Below, piece after piece: positions 37,101 through 44,831 of a DNA stretch of 64,000 nt. The stretch covers positions 304,744 to 368,743 of the forward strand of contig NZ_CP029077.1 in the NCBI RefSeq assembly GCF_007993655.1. Reading direction: 5' to 3'. This stretch comes from Candidatus Deianiraea vastatrix. GTDB taxonomy: Bacteria > Pseudomonadota > Alphaproteobacteria > Rickettsiales > Deianiraeaceae. Each line of letters begins with the position of its first letter. Within the stretch, counting starts at the first letter, position 1. The notes under the pieces are model-generated. The model saw only the letters and a list, made by a program, of their open reading frames with translations. It did no database searches and was not told where the DNA came from. Both the position numbers and the translations under genes were made by a program.

Positions 37101-37171
37101 AGTTTTCAAAATTTTCAAATGGAACATCATATTGCGGTGGTTATGGAATATATAAACCTATGCCAACATGA
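31109..37171 (+). CDS. Giant cysteine-rich secreted protein, family unknown
   Basis: 2020 residues from ATG 31109 (a TTG lies one codon upstream). A clear signal peptide (MLKYFFTLIILCFYSNNVSA) is followed by a very long polar chain with cysteines throughout, often in clusters such as CPQVTGCPC, CSTSSC and CGSSGCS. No later membrane helix is evident. A coiled-coil-like segment lies near 1562-1620. The cysteine richness and length recall conjugation mating-pair proteins such as TraN, and T4SS genes are nearby at 42.7 kb, but no motif proves this. An adhesin or surface structure is an alternative. A TTGACT box (31056-31061) with TATAAG 19 bp later may be its promoter. The gene is intact over 6 kb, so it is probably used. 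Confidence 0.7.
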   Translation: MLKYFFTLIILCFYSNNVSAEANHGYKDNPLPWHVEPLVNYKAGVKLDLGIQLIVTPNDMDDDNLHKCLMLGQPGDITGHETNDAAGDKTVWIDEASYSEYDITVAQGRLCVSQCQAAVKEKCITLETTRAEDTYKFPSASISTLYTEDSTFTLDDIGDNLSPGDDDDRYGHRVGYVYNLFSGRCPYNSTTNDDECLLQQSISGEVTMEYYKGVKMNRDNNCYESVKDIAQKCPQVTGCPCVDSDVTGKCSQSTNYIPHQKGEYSGYWMNLKQTQKMCFLCYSTVRQRLAKCKRASYDVGIGYGPNNNYSKAFHELMDVMRVNPPKFFPQQNASAKVYQVFRNLYGPGRYVCGYEYREFTFSGQDDSLSNKESNRVGCRKIAAKTGPRPFPRIAQPLDAAVLQKITQAAAKKTSSSSVTVTDPDIKYAYMTKAADNIFGSSPAYKPFNDLTEVGEVYRGDFFNPSINLTYGKANYTIWFDPPNTSNFADKFIMDDDIVETLNLDPDIKNGDPRFIKEMSKISKWSTDLPKEIQYAASFDTKGNPVKNSSIVARICSRIEYIDSREETMFVAYYIDNKFVYGENGFPLENNIKCNDALKKGMLKILGGTVRPPLKFSYINKKTVTPIVLSASDASDTTAITNIKIDPSVIGGYYDEITKKIISFTDANGKLTPAGKSIASRNVDAVFTPYVLSALQDVAGNSSASQGNQQYGQVDSNSEVILFNHLISIGPYYQDCYGISMTSGMVRESIRMKVVDSVGKCNGDKRCIQELILFLSENAGCQKLKRCKSSDDPDSCAKSGKLQIKLDKPVDEYINNIEWLDGVCVVRGMRYPDFIKDDDSLPNGSGLNRTLYGQYPNSFNPKVTRANSQAISFKQKYIDTPQIALYLNGGKGPGPDNILSPSEKYYQFMDPDSQINDLAGVMGSDLMTKYFGCSTSSCLKNKVSVRNKTNDEMGLCVTFDRVNQVDYGVGRYAGGLSYNHYIPYRCEYMEAEVLGAGGKSEQWNNDARVRFKTQSVAECVGYTAMCTFLSSLFWGPGCAFSLGFANCPYIDGTTKNCCSASSACFDFVQKACEKMLQSGSGAGGGYVYGILDVNAIDRDALIVSPGIDNSSNINFNTLFNSSFASENKTTLNNRLESQVEQFDIGGDSVIWRNTSNSKSGVQINRVMAGHHGGKKYNDESRAYGGAARYNSAYLLNSGYFGNQCSALPPVPSSAIPPDAPSADSGKFDEAKFPNYSEYKAKASTNKCVTEKGSSGKDYICYDYGEGESLPVGAVVLWEGTKTITTTTPADGRTRFCECGASVGAFCQDHVVYNEAYTIHEVYSNNSRKYDEKVSYIEGYCGSSGCSRLTNAGTRILGSSFMSNYGWISTTGMFNNIWYPYDPFKKSSVINYTGPAESGIPIITISDYDPAYSMGNVSYMPWGTYSWMFAEDYVANNGNQCAGKQDIPGNSFFIFDNMDVFCCVMGADCVLAEKDSGQCVTYQPDKIGNVTLDTKGDIITWSCVGAGCSDNTKEKAYCFAVWKPDKIGWTTYTDAMRKEDIKDPSCTTTTTVKTYQYCSPNQACINEQNKLNDATSQAKADTAKLGTYTQSRNQYVKDAAKYDEAMKASLDVLESQYLLRKYNGCFSAITGDDGEYDWPSRNNSVKLNGGGNRAIKMKNVISNSCIPDKATNKYTDLCTQYRMIHQYCDVNTSSASCDNGNGGNCTVSQFNSGVDLTKASSALLSTLKAIFRPGDRDYTIKSHPFIGSGGCAIDHNDADNLTSYDTMDNTGTQMEAYGGDGRITLTIPYTQFKADGITPILYNGKKKIDKANGIRDVHCMPRCPRAFVQIGNYICEYSNGDPYKGYESKNDDIIKPLKCFDSTGKIYIPESANARVCLFTKCSSYKTNYRHYGFCTDNDFYNGALYVNGAAFYTDLVSDTEVKKYCGSIDAKLNQDYRLDANIDSSNDYSLTCDDHGNWRKAADGTLVTSYMCPMMTLDVKKFLNTNIFNYTTSLNQVQEFSKFSNGTSYCGGYGIYKPMPT

Positions 37172-37243
37172 TTTATATTTAATAAAATTTTCCTTGATAA
37201 ATAAATTTATTTATTATAAAAGGATGTGAATAATTTTTTATTT

Positions 37244-38017
37244 ATGGCAGAAATATTTTTACCACGAAATTCGGTTATCGATAAAACAAGCGGGAAACAC
37301 TTTAAGTGCGATGGTAAAAATGTAAAAACATTTGAGATATATAGATACGATCCGGAAAGCGGAAAAAATCCAAGAATAGATAAATTTGATGTTGATTTAG
37401 ACAAGTGTGGGCCTATGGTTTTGGATGCTTTGATAAAGATAAAAAACGAAGTTGACTCAAGCCTAACATTTAGGCGCTCTTGCCGTGAAGGCGTTTGTGG
37501 CTCTTGCTCTATGAATATCGATGGAAAAAATACTCTTGCATGCACTAAATCTATTGATGAATGCAACAAAACTGTGAAGATTAGCCCGCTTCCACACATG
37601 CAGGTTGTGAAGGATTTAGTTCCAGATTTAACCAATTTTTATGCACAACATAAATCTATAAAACCATGGATGCAGACTGAAAATAATAGCAGTAAAGAAA
37701 ACCTGCAAAGCGAGGAGGATAGAGAAAAAATCGATGGGCTTTATGAGTGCATTATGTGTGCTTGTTGCTCAACTTCATGTCCAAGTTATTGGTGGAATGG
37801 TGAAAAATATCTTGGGCCTGCAATACTTTTACAGGCATATCGATGGATTGTTGATTCGCGCGATAAAAAGTCAAAAAAACAGCGTTTAAGTGAGCTTGAT
37901 GACGCATTTAAGCTTTACAGATGTCACTCAATTATGAATTGTGCAAAGGCTTGTCCAAAAGGCTTGAATCCAGCACAGGCAATAGCAAATATTAAACTTG
38001 AAATGTTAAATAATTAA
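37244..38017 (+). CDS. sdhB: Succinate dehydrogenase iron-sulfur subunit
   Basis: Electron-transfer subunit of respiratory complex II. 257 residues from ATG 37244, matching the usual rickettsial opening (MAE..LPxNS); a GTG at 37226 would add six residues. Three clusters are visible: the [2Fe-2S] site CREGVCGSC with a later Cys, the [4Fe-4S] site [12 protein letters not shown] and the [3Fe-4S] site [14 protein letters not shown]. sdhA, sdhC and sdhD are not in the window. ftsK begins 1 bp after its stop. Confidence 0.96.
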   Translation: MAEIFLPRNSVIDKTSGKHFKCDGKNVKTFEIYRYDPESGKNPRIDKFDVDLDKCGPMVLDALIKIKNEVDSSLTFRRSCREGVCGSCSMNIDGKNTLACTKSIDECNKTVKISPLPHMQVVKDLVPDLTNFYAQHKSIKPWMQTENNSSKENLQSEEDREKIDGLYECIMCACCSTSCPSYWWNGEKYLGPAILLQAYRWIVDSRDKKSKKQRLSELDDAFKLYRCHSIMNCAKACPKGLNPAQAIANIKLEMLNN

Positions 38018-38018
38018 T

Positions 38019-40406
38019 GTGAGGGATAAGAGAAAATATAACATTGTTAGCATTGCTGTTTTTTGTATATGTATCTTTGCGGCCGTTGCTTGTGTTAGTT
38101 ATAATTCTTTAGATAAATCTTTTAATGTTGTAAATGACGAAAAAATAAGGAATTTATGCGGTATTTGCGGTGCTTATATATCTGACTTTTTAATGCAAAC
38201 TTTCGGATTTATTTCTTTTGTTATAATAGCATTGTTTTGCGTTTGGAGCTTTTTAATTGCAATTGGTCAAACTATTTTTCTAATTTGGCTTCGTATGCTT
38301 TTTGCAGTATTGATGATTATTTCTATGTGTAGCCTTGTTGAAATCTTTATGTCATATAGAGATTTTTATTATGAATTTTTACCCGGAGGTTATGTTGGAT
38401 ATTGGTTTTATAACAAATATACCGTTAAAAACATTATAGGAAAAGTTACAGCTGGATTTGCATTATTTATAATTGCGTTAATATCTTCTTATATATGCTT
38501 TTTTATTAAAGATAATGGCAAGAATCAAACAGTTGAGACTTTAAAAAATATTGCTTTATTTCCACTTAATGTATTATTATTCCCTATTCATAAGGTAATG
38601 AGATTTTTTAGAACTGTAATGAAATATTCGGATATTAAAAAAGATAAAAGTAAAAATTCTTCCGCTATATTTAGATTTATTAAGCAGATTGCAAGATTGA
38701 TGTTTTCAAAAAGAGCAAGAAGTGTTTTAAAGACACGTAAAACTATAAATGAAGCATCTTTAAATATGATAGCAAATGCTCCAAATAATCTTATATCGGA
38801 TGAAGCGAAAATACCAAATTTCCTGCCTGAAAAGACGGCAAAGCAGGCTATAGATTCCGTTATCTCACCAAGTGATGATATATCTGGAATGAACTATTCC
38901 CCGCCTCAGCTTGATTTACTTCAGCCTCCAAAGCAAAATAAGCAGGATACAATTGATAAAGTGCAGCTTTCCAAGCTTCTTGTTCAAACTCTTCTTGACT
39001 TTGGCGTAATTGGTCAGGTGACAAATGTTAGTGTTGGTCCGGTTGTGTCGCTTTTTGAGTTCAAACCCAAGGCTGGAACGAAGTCTTCACGCGTTATTGG
39101 ACTTGCCGAAGATGTTGCGCGAACTATGCAGAAGGTCTCGGCAAGAATATCGGTTATACAGGGAAAAGATGCGATTGGCGTTGAGCTTCCAAATAAAGTC
39201 AAGGCAACAATTTATCTTCGTGAATTACTTGAGTCAAACGCTTTTGCAATGTCTGATGCCGCCCTTCCCATGGCACTTGGTAAGGATATTGCGGGTAATC
39301 CAATTGTTGTTGACATGGCAAAAATGCCCCATCTTTTAATAGCCGGAACCACGGGTTCTGGTAAGTCCGTCGGAATTAACGCCATGATACTTTCGCTTTT
39401 GTATAAGCTTTCGCCAGAAGATTGCCGAATGATAATGATTGATCCAAAAATGCTTGAACTTTCAGTCTATGACGGCATTCCGCACTTAATGACGCCAGTT
39501 ATTACAGATTCAAAAAAAGCTATAATGGCATTAAAATGGGTTGTGGCAGAAATGGAGAATCGCTATAAAATCATGTCATCCCTTGGCGTTCGTAATATTG
39601 TAAATTACAACACAAAAGTTGAAATGGCGCTTAAAAATGGAACAAAACTGACGCGTCAAATTGATGTTGGCTATAATCGGGATCTTGGTAAAATGGAGAC
39701 GGAGACTATAGTTTTTGAGCCAAAAAAGATGCCATATATAGTCTTAATCGTTGATGAAATGGCGGATTTAATGATAGTTGCCGGCAAGGATGTTGAAGCG
39801 CAAATTCAGCGTCTTGCGCAAATGGCTCGTGCGTCTGGAATTCACATAATCATGGCAACTCAGCGCCCTTCGGTTGACGTCATAACTGGCGTGATTAAGG
39901 CAAATTTCCCAAGCAGAATAAGCTTTCAAGTGACATCGAAAATCGATAGCCGAACCATCTTAGGCGAGCAAGGCGCAGAGCAACTTTTAGGGCAGGGTGA
40001 CATGCTTTTCATGCAAGGGGCAAGCAAAACACAGCGTGTTCATGGGCCTTTTGTCTCAGACAGCGAGGTTGAAGACATTGTAAAATACCTAAAAACCAAC
40101 AATGTTTCAAATTACATCGACATTGTTGAATACGACGAAGGGGCGGATCCAATAATGAGCAGCGGCGGCGATGAGGATCTTGGAAATTTCGCAACAGGCA
40201 GGGAAAGTGATGACGATTTATACAAAATGGCAATTCGCATCGTGATGGAGGACAAACGCACGTCAATTAGCTATGTTCAGCGAAAACTGCGCGTTGGATA
40301 TAACAAAGCCGCAATGCTTATCGAACGCATGGAGCAAGACGGAATTTTAAGCTCACCTGACAAAACCGGCAAACGCATTATTGTGAAGGCTGGCGGTGGG
40401 GAGTAG
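38019..40406 (+). CDS. ftsK: DNA translocase FtsK
   Basis: Septum-bound motor that pumps chromosome ends into daughter cells. 795 residues with a GTG start directly after sdhB. Seen: about four N-terminal membrane helices (to about 165), a variable linker, then the motor with Walker A GTTGSGKS (443-450) and Walker B YIVLIVDEMADLM, followed by ATQRPSVDVITG. A C-terminal gamma winged-helix domain (SYVQRKLRVGYNKAAMLIE) would read KOPS sites. All parts are present. The N-terminal half is much more AT-rich than the conserved motor, as expected from constraint. Confidence 0.96.
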   Translation: MRDKRKYNIVSIAVFCICIFAAVACVSYNSLDKSFNVVNDEKIRNLCGICGAYISDFLMQTFGFISFVIIALFCVWSFLIAIGQTIFLIWLRMLFAVLMIISMCSLVEIFMSYRDFYYEFLPGGYVGYWFYNKYTVKNIIGKVTAGFALFIIALISSYICFFIKDNGKNQTVETLKNIALFPLNVLLFPIHKVMRFFRTVMKYSDIKKDKSKNSSAIFRFIKQIARLMFSKRARSVLKTRKTINEASLNMIANAPNNLISDEAKIPNFLPEKTAKQAIDSVISPSDDISGMNYSPPQLDLLQPPKQNKQDTIDKVQLSKLLVQTLLDFGVIGQVTNVSVGPVVSLFEFKPKAGTKSSRVIGLAEDVARTMQKVSARISVIQGKDAIGVELPNKVKATIYLRELLESNAFAMSDAALPMALGKDIAGNPIVVDMAKMPHLLIAGTTGSGKSVGINAMILSLLYKLSPEDCRMIMIDPKMLELSVYDGIPHLMTPVITDSKKAIMALKWVVAEMENRYKIMSSLGVRNIVNYNTKVEMALKNGTKLTRQIDVGYNRDLGKMETETIVFEPKKMPYIVLIVDEMADLMIVAGKDVEAQIQRLAQMARASGIHIIMATQRPSVDVITGVIKANFPSRISFQVTSKIDSRTILGEQGAEQLLGQGDMLFMQGASKTQRVHGPFVSDSEVEDIVKYLKTNNVSNYIDIVEYDEGADPIMSSGGDEDLGNFATGRESDDDLYKMAIRIVMEDKRTSISYVQRKLRVGYNKAAMLIERMEQDGILSSPDKTGKRIIVKAGGGE

Positions 40407-40410
40407 AATT

Positions 40411-41046
40411 ATGGAGTATTGCGATTATGAAAATATTGGCAAAGAATTGTATCCAAGATTTGCAAAGTTTGAGTGTGCTTTAAAAAACAATTGGAATGAA
40501 TTGTTATATAAAATAAATGATAATTTTTTAGATAGCGGGAAAATTTCAATTCAAGAAGAATACTGGGATTGGTTTTCATATGATAATCAGCTAGAGTCGT
40601 TCGGATATGTTCCAAGTAATGCAGTTAAGAATCCTTTAATTATTGAACTTGGGTTAAAAAATGAAATAAGGCAAAAAGAAACATTAGCGCATTTTGAGAG
40701 AGTGAAAAAGTTACATTTAGGTTTTTATGTTCAATTAATGAAAAGAGATAATGTTATAACAATTTGTAAAGCGTATGATGAAAAATTTAAGCTAAGTACT
40801 AGAGTTTGGGATTATGATATATTGGGTAAATATATATTTCCAAATTATCAAAAAATCGACGACAAATTTTTTCTTTATAAGAACTATTTAAATAAAGAAA
40901 ATGGTGAGATTTATTATGACTATTATGCAGAAACTTCAATCATTCAAAAACTTCGTAATGACTTTTGCCATTTTCAATTTAATATCCAAGACTTTCAAAC
41001 AGCCAAAGAATTACTTGATAAATATATTGTTATGCTGACGAAGTAA
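40411..41046 (+). CDS. Unknown protein with a HEPN-like RNxxxH motif
   Basis: 211 residues from ATG 40411, with a good ribosome site GGGGAG at 40398-40403. No family is recognised by eye. It is rich in Tyr, Lys and Asn and largely helical, with no signal or membrane helix. Near the C-terminus R182-N-D-F-C-H187 fits the R-x4-H catalytic motif of HEPN ribonucleases, set in a helix (IIQKLRNDFCHF) as in abortive-infection proteins. It follows ftsK by 4 bp. No antitoxin-like partner is adjacent. The HEPN idea rests on one short motif. Confidence 0.5.
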   Translation: MEYCDYENIGKELYPRFAKFECALKNNWNELLYKINDNFLDSGKISIQEEYWDWFSYDNQLESFGYVPSNAVKNPLIIELGLKNEIRQKETLAHFERVKKLHLGFYVQLMKRDNVITICKAYDEKFKLSTRVWDYDILGKYIFPNYQKIDDKFFLYKNYLNKENGEIYYDYYAETSIIQKLRNDFCHFQFNIQDFQTAKELLDKYIVMLTK

Positions 41047-41184
41047 ATTTGTATTAATAAAAAATAAAAGTCAAGCAAAACACAAGCTGTGCATTGATAT
41101 ATTCGATGATTGGGTAGGTTTTTGAGGCTTGAAAAGTAAATATTATGGCAGGGGGCTTTTGTGAGTGGTTAATTGATGCGTGTG

Positions 41185-41730
41185 TTATGGGTTATATTCT
41201 ATTTTTTCGTAATTTTGATAATTCGGCAATTGATAATGCCACCACTCTGTTCTAATTGAGCAAAAACCTGAAATTGACATAATTCCAGCCAAAATAATAC
41301 GACTTTCTCGCTGTTTATTTGTAATATCCTTGGAATCGTGATGTGACAAGCCTCCGAAAAAATCAAATTCACTGCCCATGTCAATTTCAATGTCATCCTT
41401 CGTTAATGTTAAATCAATGGCAATTCCACGGCAATGGCAGCAAGGGCCGGTGTCTGGATTGCTTACATAGTCTGGGTTTTGAACAATATTCCACATTTTT
41501 CTTTGGGCAGATATTGGCCTAAATGCGTCAAAGATTTTTATTTTATATCCAAGTGTTTTGGCATAAAGTGTAGCATTTTCCAGTCGCAATGCTGCATCTT
41601 TATGAAGCATTTTGAAATCTTGATCATATATCTTTTGCTGAACAAAATTATCAGTTGTAGAGTATTTAATATCAAAATCTACTTGAAATTGTGATATATC
41701 TTGAAAACCTATTTTATCAAGGTAATTCAC
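41185..41730 (-). CDS. D-alanyl-D-alanine dipeptidase (VanX/DdpX type, M15D)
   Basis: Zinc peptidase that splits free D-Ala-D-Ala. 181 residues. Seen: FDAFRP with R71, the zinc-binding block HCRGIAIDLTL with H99 and D106, and EWWHY with E162 (catalytic) and H165 (zinc). No signal peptide, so it should be cytoplasmic, as VanX and DdpX can be. It begins 1 bp after an LPP20-like lipoprotein gene and shares its transcript. No vanA/vanH-like genes are present, so wall turnover or use of D-Ala as nutrient is more likely than glycopeptide resistance. Confidence 0.85.
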   Translation of the reverse strand: MNYLDKIGFQDISQFQVDFDIKYSTTDNFVQQKIYDQDFKMLHKDAALRLENATLYAKTLGYKIKIFDAFRPISAQRKMWNIVQNPDYVSNPDTGPCCHCRGIAIDLTLTKDDIEIDMGSEFDFFGGLSHHDSKDITNKQRESRIILAGIMSISGFCSIRTEWWHYQLPNYQNYEKIEYNP

Positions 41731-41731
41731 A

Positions 41732-42676
41732 CTATATTCCTAAAAATTTCATTATACCTTTTGAGTCTATCTGAGATTGCATTTTTGATATAGCCATCTT
41801 TTTTGCCATGTCAAGATTTGCAACTGAAGAGCCAGAAGATTCTATTGAATTTGTCAAAATTGTTACACCATTTGAGTCAATTAGTGATATATTTAATACT
41901 AATTTTACAAAGTGTGTATTCATTGAAAAGTCTGTGATCCATTTTTCATTTACTTTTATTGAACCTTGGCTTGATTTTTCATCCGAAGCGCCAATTCCCG
42001 CTTTATTTAAGCCGTATTGTATTAAAGATTTAATGTCATCATTTTGCGATGAGACGGAAATTTTAAGACTTGAATTAATGGATGCGAAAGAATCTTTCAA
42101 TTTTTTGATTTCATCCATTTGAGGTTTTGAGTTGTAATTTGGATTTACTGCTTCCAGTATTCTAACTTTTGCTTCAATGTCGGTTGAAATATTTAAAGCC
42201 TTGGACAAATTATTTCTTTTTTCAAGATTGCTATTTCCAAGATTTGATACAGTTTTCATTTCTTCATTTAGTTTATTAATTTCTTTTTCGTATGAATTTT
42301 GCATTTTATCTACATCAACGCCAATTAATGTTATTATGCTACTATGGGATGTTTTTTCGCTTTTTAAAACTGTGTAATCGGTAAATGATATTTTTTCCAC
42401 TACTGATGTAATCTTTTGTGATACAGACGATGAAAAACCTGAAGAATCTTGATCCATGGCTGATTCAAGTTTTGAGCCCACGGATACACGCAATCTCGAT
42501 GCCGCATCTGACAATGCTGCATATTTTGCCTCTTCTGGGTCACTACCTTCTCCTGTTCCGTATAGATATTTCTCGTCATTTTTTGGTGGATTTAAGTACC
42601 AAGATGGATATTTAAGTGATTTACTACAAGATGATAATATTAAAATAAAGAAAATACTTGAAAATAATTTTGTCAT
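41732..42676 (-). CDS. LPP20-family lipoprotein
   Basis: 314 residues with a lipoprotein signal (MTKLFSSIFFILILSSC, lipid on C17). The mature protein begins PSWYLNPP and continues LYGTGEGSDPEEAKYAAL, the characteristic opening of LPP20-like outer-membrane lipoproteins. A middle charged helical part (about 130-210) may be coiled coil, followed by a second alpha/beta domain. It is co-transcribed with the D-Ala-D-Ala dipeptidase (1-bp gap). A cTTGACT box lies upstream at 42729-42723, shared back to back with virB9. Confidence 0.75.
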   Translation of the reverse strand: MTKLFSSIFFILILSSCSKSLKYPSWYLNPPKNDEKYLYGTGEGSDPEEAKYAALSDAASRLRVSVGSKLESAMDQDSSGFSSSVSQKITSVVEKISFTDYTVLKSEKTSHSSIITLIGVDVDKMQNSYEKEINKLNEEMKTVSNLGNSNLEKRNNLSKALNISTDIEAKVRILEAVNPNYNSKPQMDEIKKLKDSFASINSSLKISVSSQNDDIKSLIQYGLNKAGIGASDEKSSQGSIKVNEKWITDFSMNTHFVKLVLNISLIDSNGVTILTNSIESSGSSVANLDMAKKMAISKMQSQIDSKGIMKFLGI

Positions 42677-42733
42677 ACTTTTAATAGTCAGTTAGACATT
42701 GTGTAATAAAAAATAATTTTATAGTCAAGTAAA

Positions 42734-43564
42734 ATGTTAAGATACTTATTTTTTATATTATTTTCTTTATATATTATCAATGCAAAAGCCGCTTCAACGG
42801 AAACGAATTTACCAATTCCAATAGATAATAGAATGAGAACTTTAATATATAGTCCAAATGAAGTTTTTCGTTTAAAATTTAAGGTTGGATATCAATCGCA
42901 TATTGTTTTTCCCAAGGATGAATCGCCGGTTTTACAGTCTTTTGGAGACTCAAGGGGCTGGTCTATAAAAATGGTTGGCAATTCTATGTTTATAAAGCCT
43001 ATGGATCCAGGTTTACAAACTAATATGATAATTGAGACAAATAAAGACAGGGTTTATTATTTTGAAATACTTTCAACATTTAATGAGGATAGTGCTGATG
43101 ATGATTTTGCATATCGTATTAATTTTTATTATCCAGATTTATTGGTTGATGTTCCTGTAATTAGTAAAAATAAGGGAACTATAAATGGAAATCTTGCTAT
43201 GATGAATTCAACCAAAAGACAAGGAATTGAAACAATGGGAATTAACTTTAGATATTCATTTGCTGGCGTTGGAAAGGACATAAGGCCGCTGAAAGTTTTT
43301 GATGACGGGCATACAACCTATATGTTATTTGCAGATAATAACGCAAGAATTCCAATGATTTACAGTGTGTCAAAAGCTGGAAAAGAAGATTTACTGCAAT
43401 ACAGAATACAAGATGGATATGTTGCAATTGATACAACGGAATATCAGTTTTCACTTCGTCTTGGAAATCAGCTGGTTTGTATATTTAATGATAAATATAT
43501 TAGTCCAATATCTATAAAAAAACAAGATAAAGTGGAAGTTGTTTCCAAGTCAGCCGCTAAGTAG
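42734..43564 (+). CDS. virB9: T4SS outer-membrane-complex protein VirB9 (CagX)
   Basis: 276 residues with a signal peptide ending INAKAA. The N-terminal domain has the VirB9 features LIYSPNEVFRLKFKVGYQSHI and GDSRGWSIKMVGNSMFIKP. After a linker, the C-terminal VirB7/VirB10-binding domain contains MGINFRYSFAG, PLKVFDDGHTTYMLF, and the terminal strand region LGNQLVCIFND. It would form the periplasmic/outer-membrane ring of the secretion channel. In this window it stands without virB8 or virB10. A convergent prohead protease gene overlaps its 3' end by 15 bp. Confidence 0.92.
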   Translation: MLRYLFFILFSLYIINAKAASTETNLPIPIDNRMRTLIYSPNEVFRLKFKVGYQSHIVFPKDESPVLQSFGDSRGWSIKMVGNSMFIKPMDPGLQTNMIIETNKDRVYYFEILSTFNEDSADDDFAYRINFYYPDLLVDVPVISKNKGTINGNLAMMNSTKRQGIETMGINFRYSFAGVGKDIRPLKVFDDGHTTYMLFADNNARIPMIYSVSKAGKEDLLQYRIQDGYVAIDTTEYQFSLRLGNQLVCIFNDKYISPISIKKQDKVEVVSKSAAK

Positions 43565-43951
43565 TGAAATTTTTGCTAAAGGATTTGCTCCAAAGCTAAC
43601 TATGCTAACTTCTATAAGATCTATTTTAGTTAAATATCTTGTGTTGGTTTCATTGTCAATATAGGCAGAGTTAATTTGATATCCTATACTAAGTGACAAG
43701 ACCCCTTTTTTAATTTTATTGCAAATAAATTTATTATTGGTGTTATTTTCGTCAATAAAACATTTTACATAAAGTCCATAATTATCTTGATATAAAGACA
43801 TTATATTGCCAATTTGTTTATTTTGTCTGTGTTGCCATAGTAATGGAATATTTTTGATATTCTTGATAACGCCATTAAACGCACCTTGAAGAACGACATC
43901 ATTTTGAGAATCTTTAATTTCAAAAACACTCGCATATCCATAAAAAATCAT
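43550..43951 (-). CDS. HK97-family prohead protease, orphan
   Basis: 133 residues. Seen: the opening YGYASVFEIKDSQNDVVLQGAF, PLLWQHRQNKQIGNI with the candidate catalytic H41, VLSLSIGYQ with candidate Ser86/Ser88, and LIEVSIVSFGANPLAKI with E114. These are the conserved blocks of phage and gene-transfer-agent capsid-maturation proteases. No capsid, portal or terminase gene is near. It sits on the opposite strand between virB9 and virB2. Single, dispersed gene-transfer-agent genes are known in Rickettsiales and this fits that pattern. Length is short but the core is complete. Confidence 0.85.
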   Translation of the reverse strand: MIFYGYASVFEIKDSQNDVVLQGAFNGVIKNIKNIPLLWQHRQNKQIGNIMSLYQDNYGLYVKCFIDENNTNNKFICNKIKKGVLSLSIGYQINSAYIDNETNTRYLTKIDLIEVSIVSFGANPLAKISLLSG

Positions 43952-44007
43952 ATATAAAGAAAATTTTTGATATACAGAGATAGGAAAAAAATTTATGGAA
44001 GCATATA

Positions 44008-44035
44008 TTGACTTTTAAATATATATAAATATAAT
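44008..44035 (+). promoter_or_regulatory. virB2 promoter
   Basis: TTGACT (44008-44013), 16 bp, perfect TATAAT (44030-44035). The predicted RNA start near 44042 leaves about 18 nt to ATG 44060. Confidence 0.75.
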
Positions 44036-44059
44036 GTTTTGTGTTGGTAATAATTGGTT

Positions 44060-44437
44060 ATGAGAAATTTTGTAAAAATATTAATTACAGCCTCAGTATT
44101 TTACTTTCTTATACCAAGTGATGCGTTTGCTGTTACAATTCCTGAAATAATGTGTAGTATTTTAACAATTTTGCTTGGTCGTATATTTCGTGCATGTTGT
44201 GTAATAATTATTATGGGAATTGGATGGACATGTTTTAATGGCTCTATTTCTTGGCAAAAAGCTGTAACAATAATAGCCTGCCTTGGGGTAATTGCAAATC
44301 CAAAAACTGCTGTTATTATTTTGTTATTTTACTCAACAGTTACTGGTGTTTCGGGTACCATTGGGGATGTGACATTTTATGCAGACAGAGTTTATACAGT
44401 TGAAGAGGTTTTATCTAGAGTTTGTCCATCGCTTTGA
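44060..44437 (+). CDS. virB2: VirB2/TrbC-like pilin subunit
   Basis: 125 residues from ATG 44060; the TTG two codons upstream is not needed. Signal peptide ends PSDAFA, then a short polar start (VTIPEIMC) and two hydrophobic helices separated by a small polar loop (GSISWQKA), the layout of VirB2 pilins, plus a longer C-terminal tail (YADRVYTVEEVLSRV) than usual. It would be the major subunit of the T4SS pilus or channel. It has its own strong promoter and is followed by a small membrane protein and rpsT. Confidence 0.75.
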   Translation: MRNFVKILITASVFYFLIPSDAFAVTIPEIMCSILTILLGRIFRACCVIIIMGIGWTCFNGSISWQKAVTIIACLGVIANPKTAVIILLFYSTVTGVSGTIGDVTFYADRVYTVEEVLSRVCPSL

Positions 44438-44454
44438 TTTTGTTTTCTTGATAT

Positions 44455-44781
44455 ATGTTGAGTAATTTTTTCAATAGTAAAAAATATTTTAACAAAAAGT
44501 CATATTTGAATATTATATTTATAATAGTATTTTTTAATTTATATCTTTTATATCATACATATGTTAATCAAAATATAGACACATATAATAAGGCGTTGCA
44601 AGAGTATTATGGAATGCTTGAAGTGTATGAAAAAAATAATGAAATTATTCAAGAAAGTGGAAAATTATTGGAAGTTATTATTTCACCAAGTATGGAGAAA
44701 AAATCAGATGCTATAGATGAATTTATTAAAAAAAATTATAATTATAAAAAAAATACTGAAAATGTTATAATTATAAATTGA
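44455..44781 (+). CDS. Small single-pass protein after virB2
   Basis: 108 residues, ATG start 17 bp after virB2. A basic N-terminus (about 1-18) and one hydrophobic helix (LNIIFIIVFFNLYLLYHTY, 18-36) are followed by a charged helical region of about 70 residues with a probable short coiled coil. The layout (short inside, one helix, outside coil) is like division proteins FtsL/FtsB or small T4SS accessory proteins, but no specific family is seen. Co-transcription with virB2 is likely. Confidence 0.5.
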   Translation: MLSNFFNSKKYFNKKSYLNIIFIIVFFNLYLLYHTYVNQNIDTYNKALQEYYGMLEVYEKNNEIIQESGKLLEVIISPSMEKKSDAIDEFIKKNYNYKKNTENVIIIN

Positions 44782-44831
44782 CTTTTAAAAAAATATGTAT
44801 TTCAAGTAGTAAACATTTTGTAATTTTAACT

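Noticed and set aside
31109-37171. Giant protein as a VirB6-type T4SS channel component
   Set aside because: VirB6 proteins have several membrane helices; here none is evident after the signal peptide.
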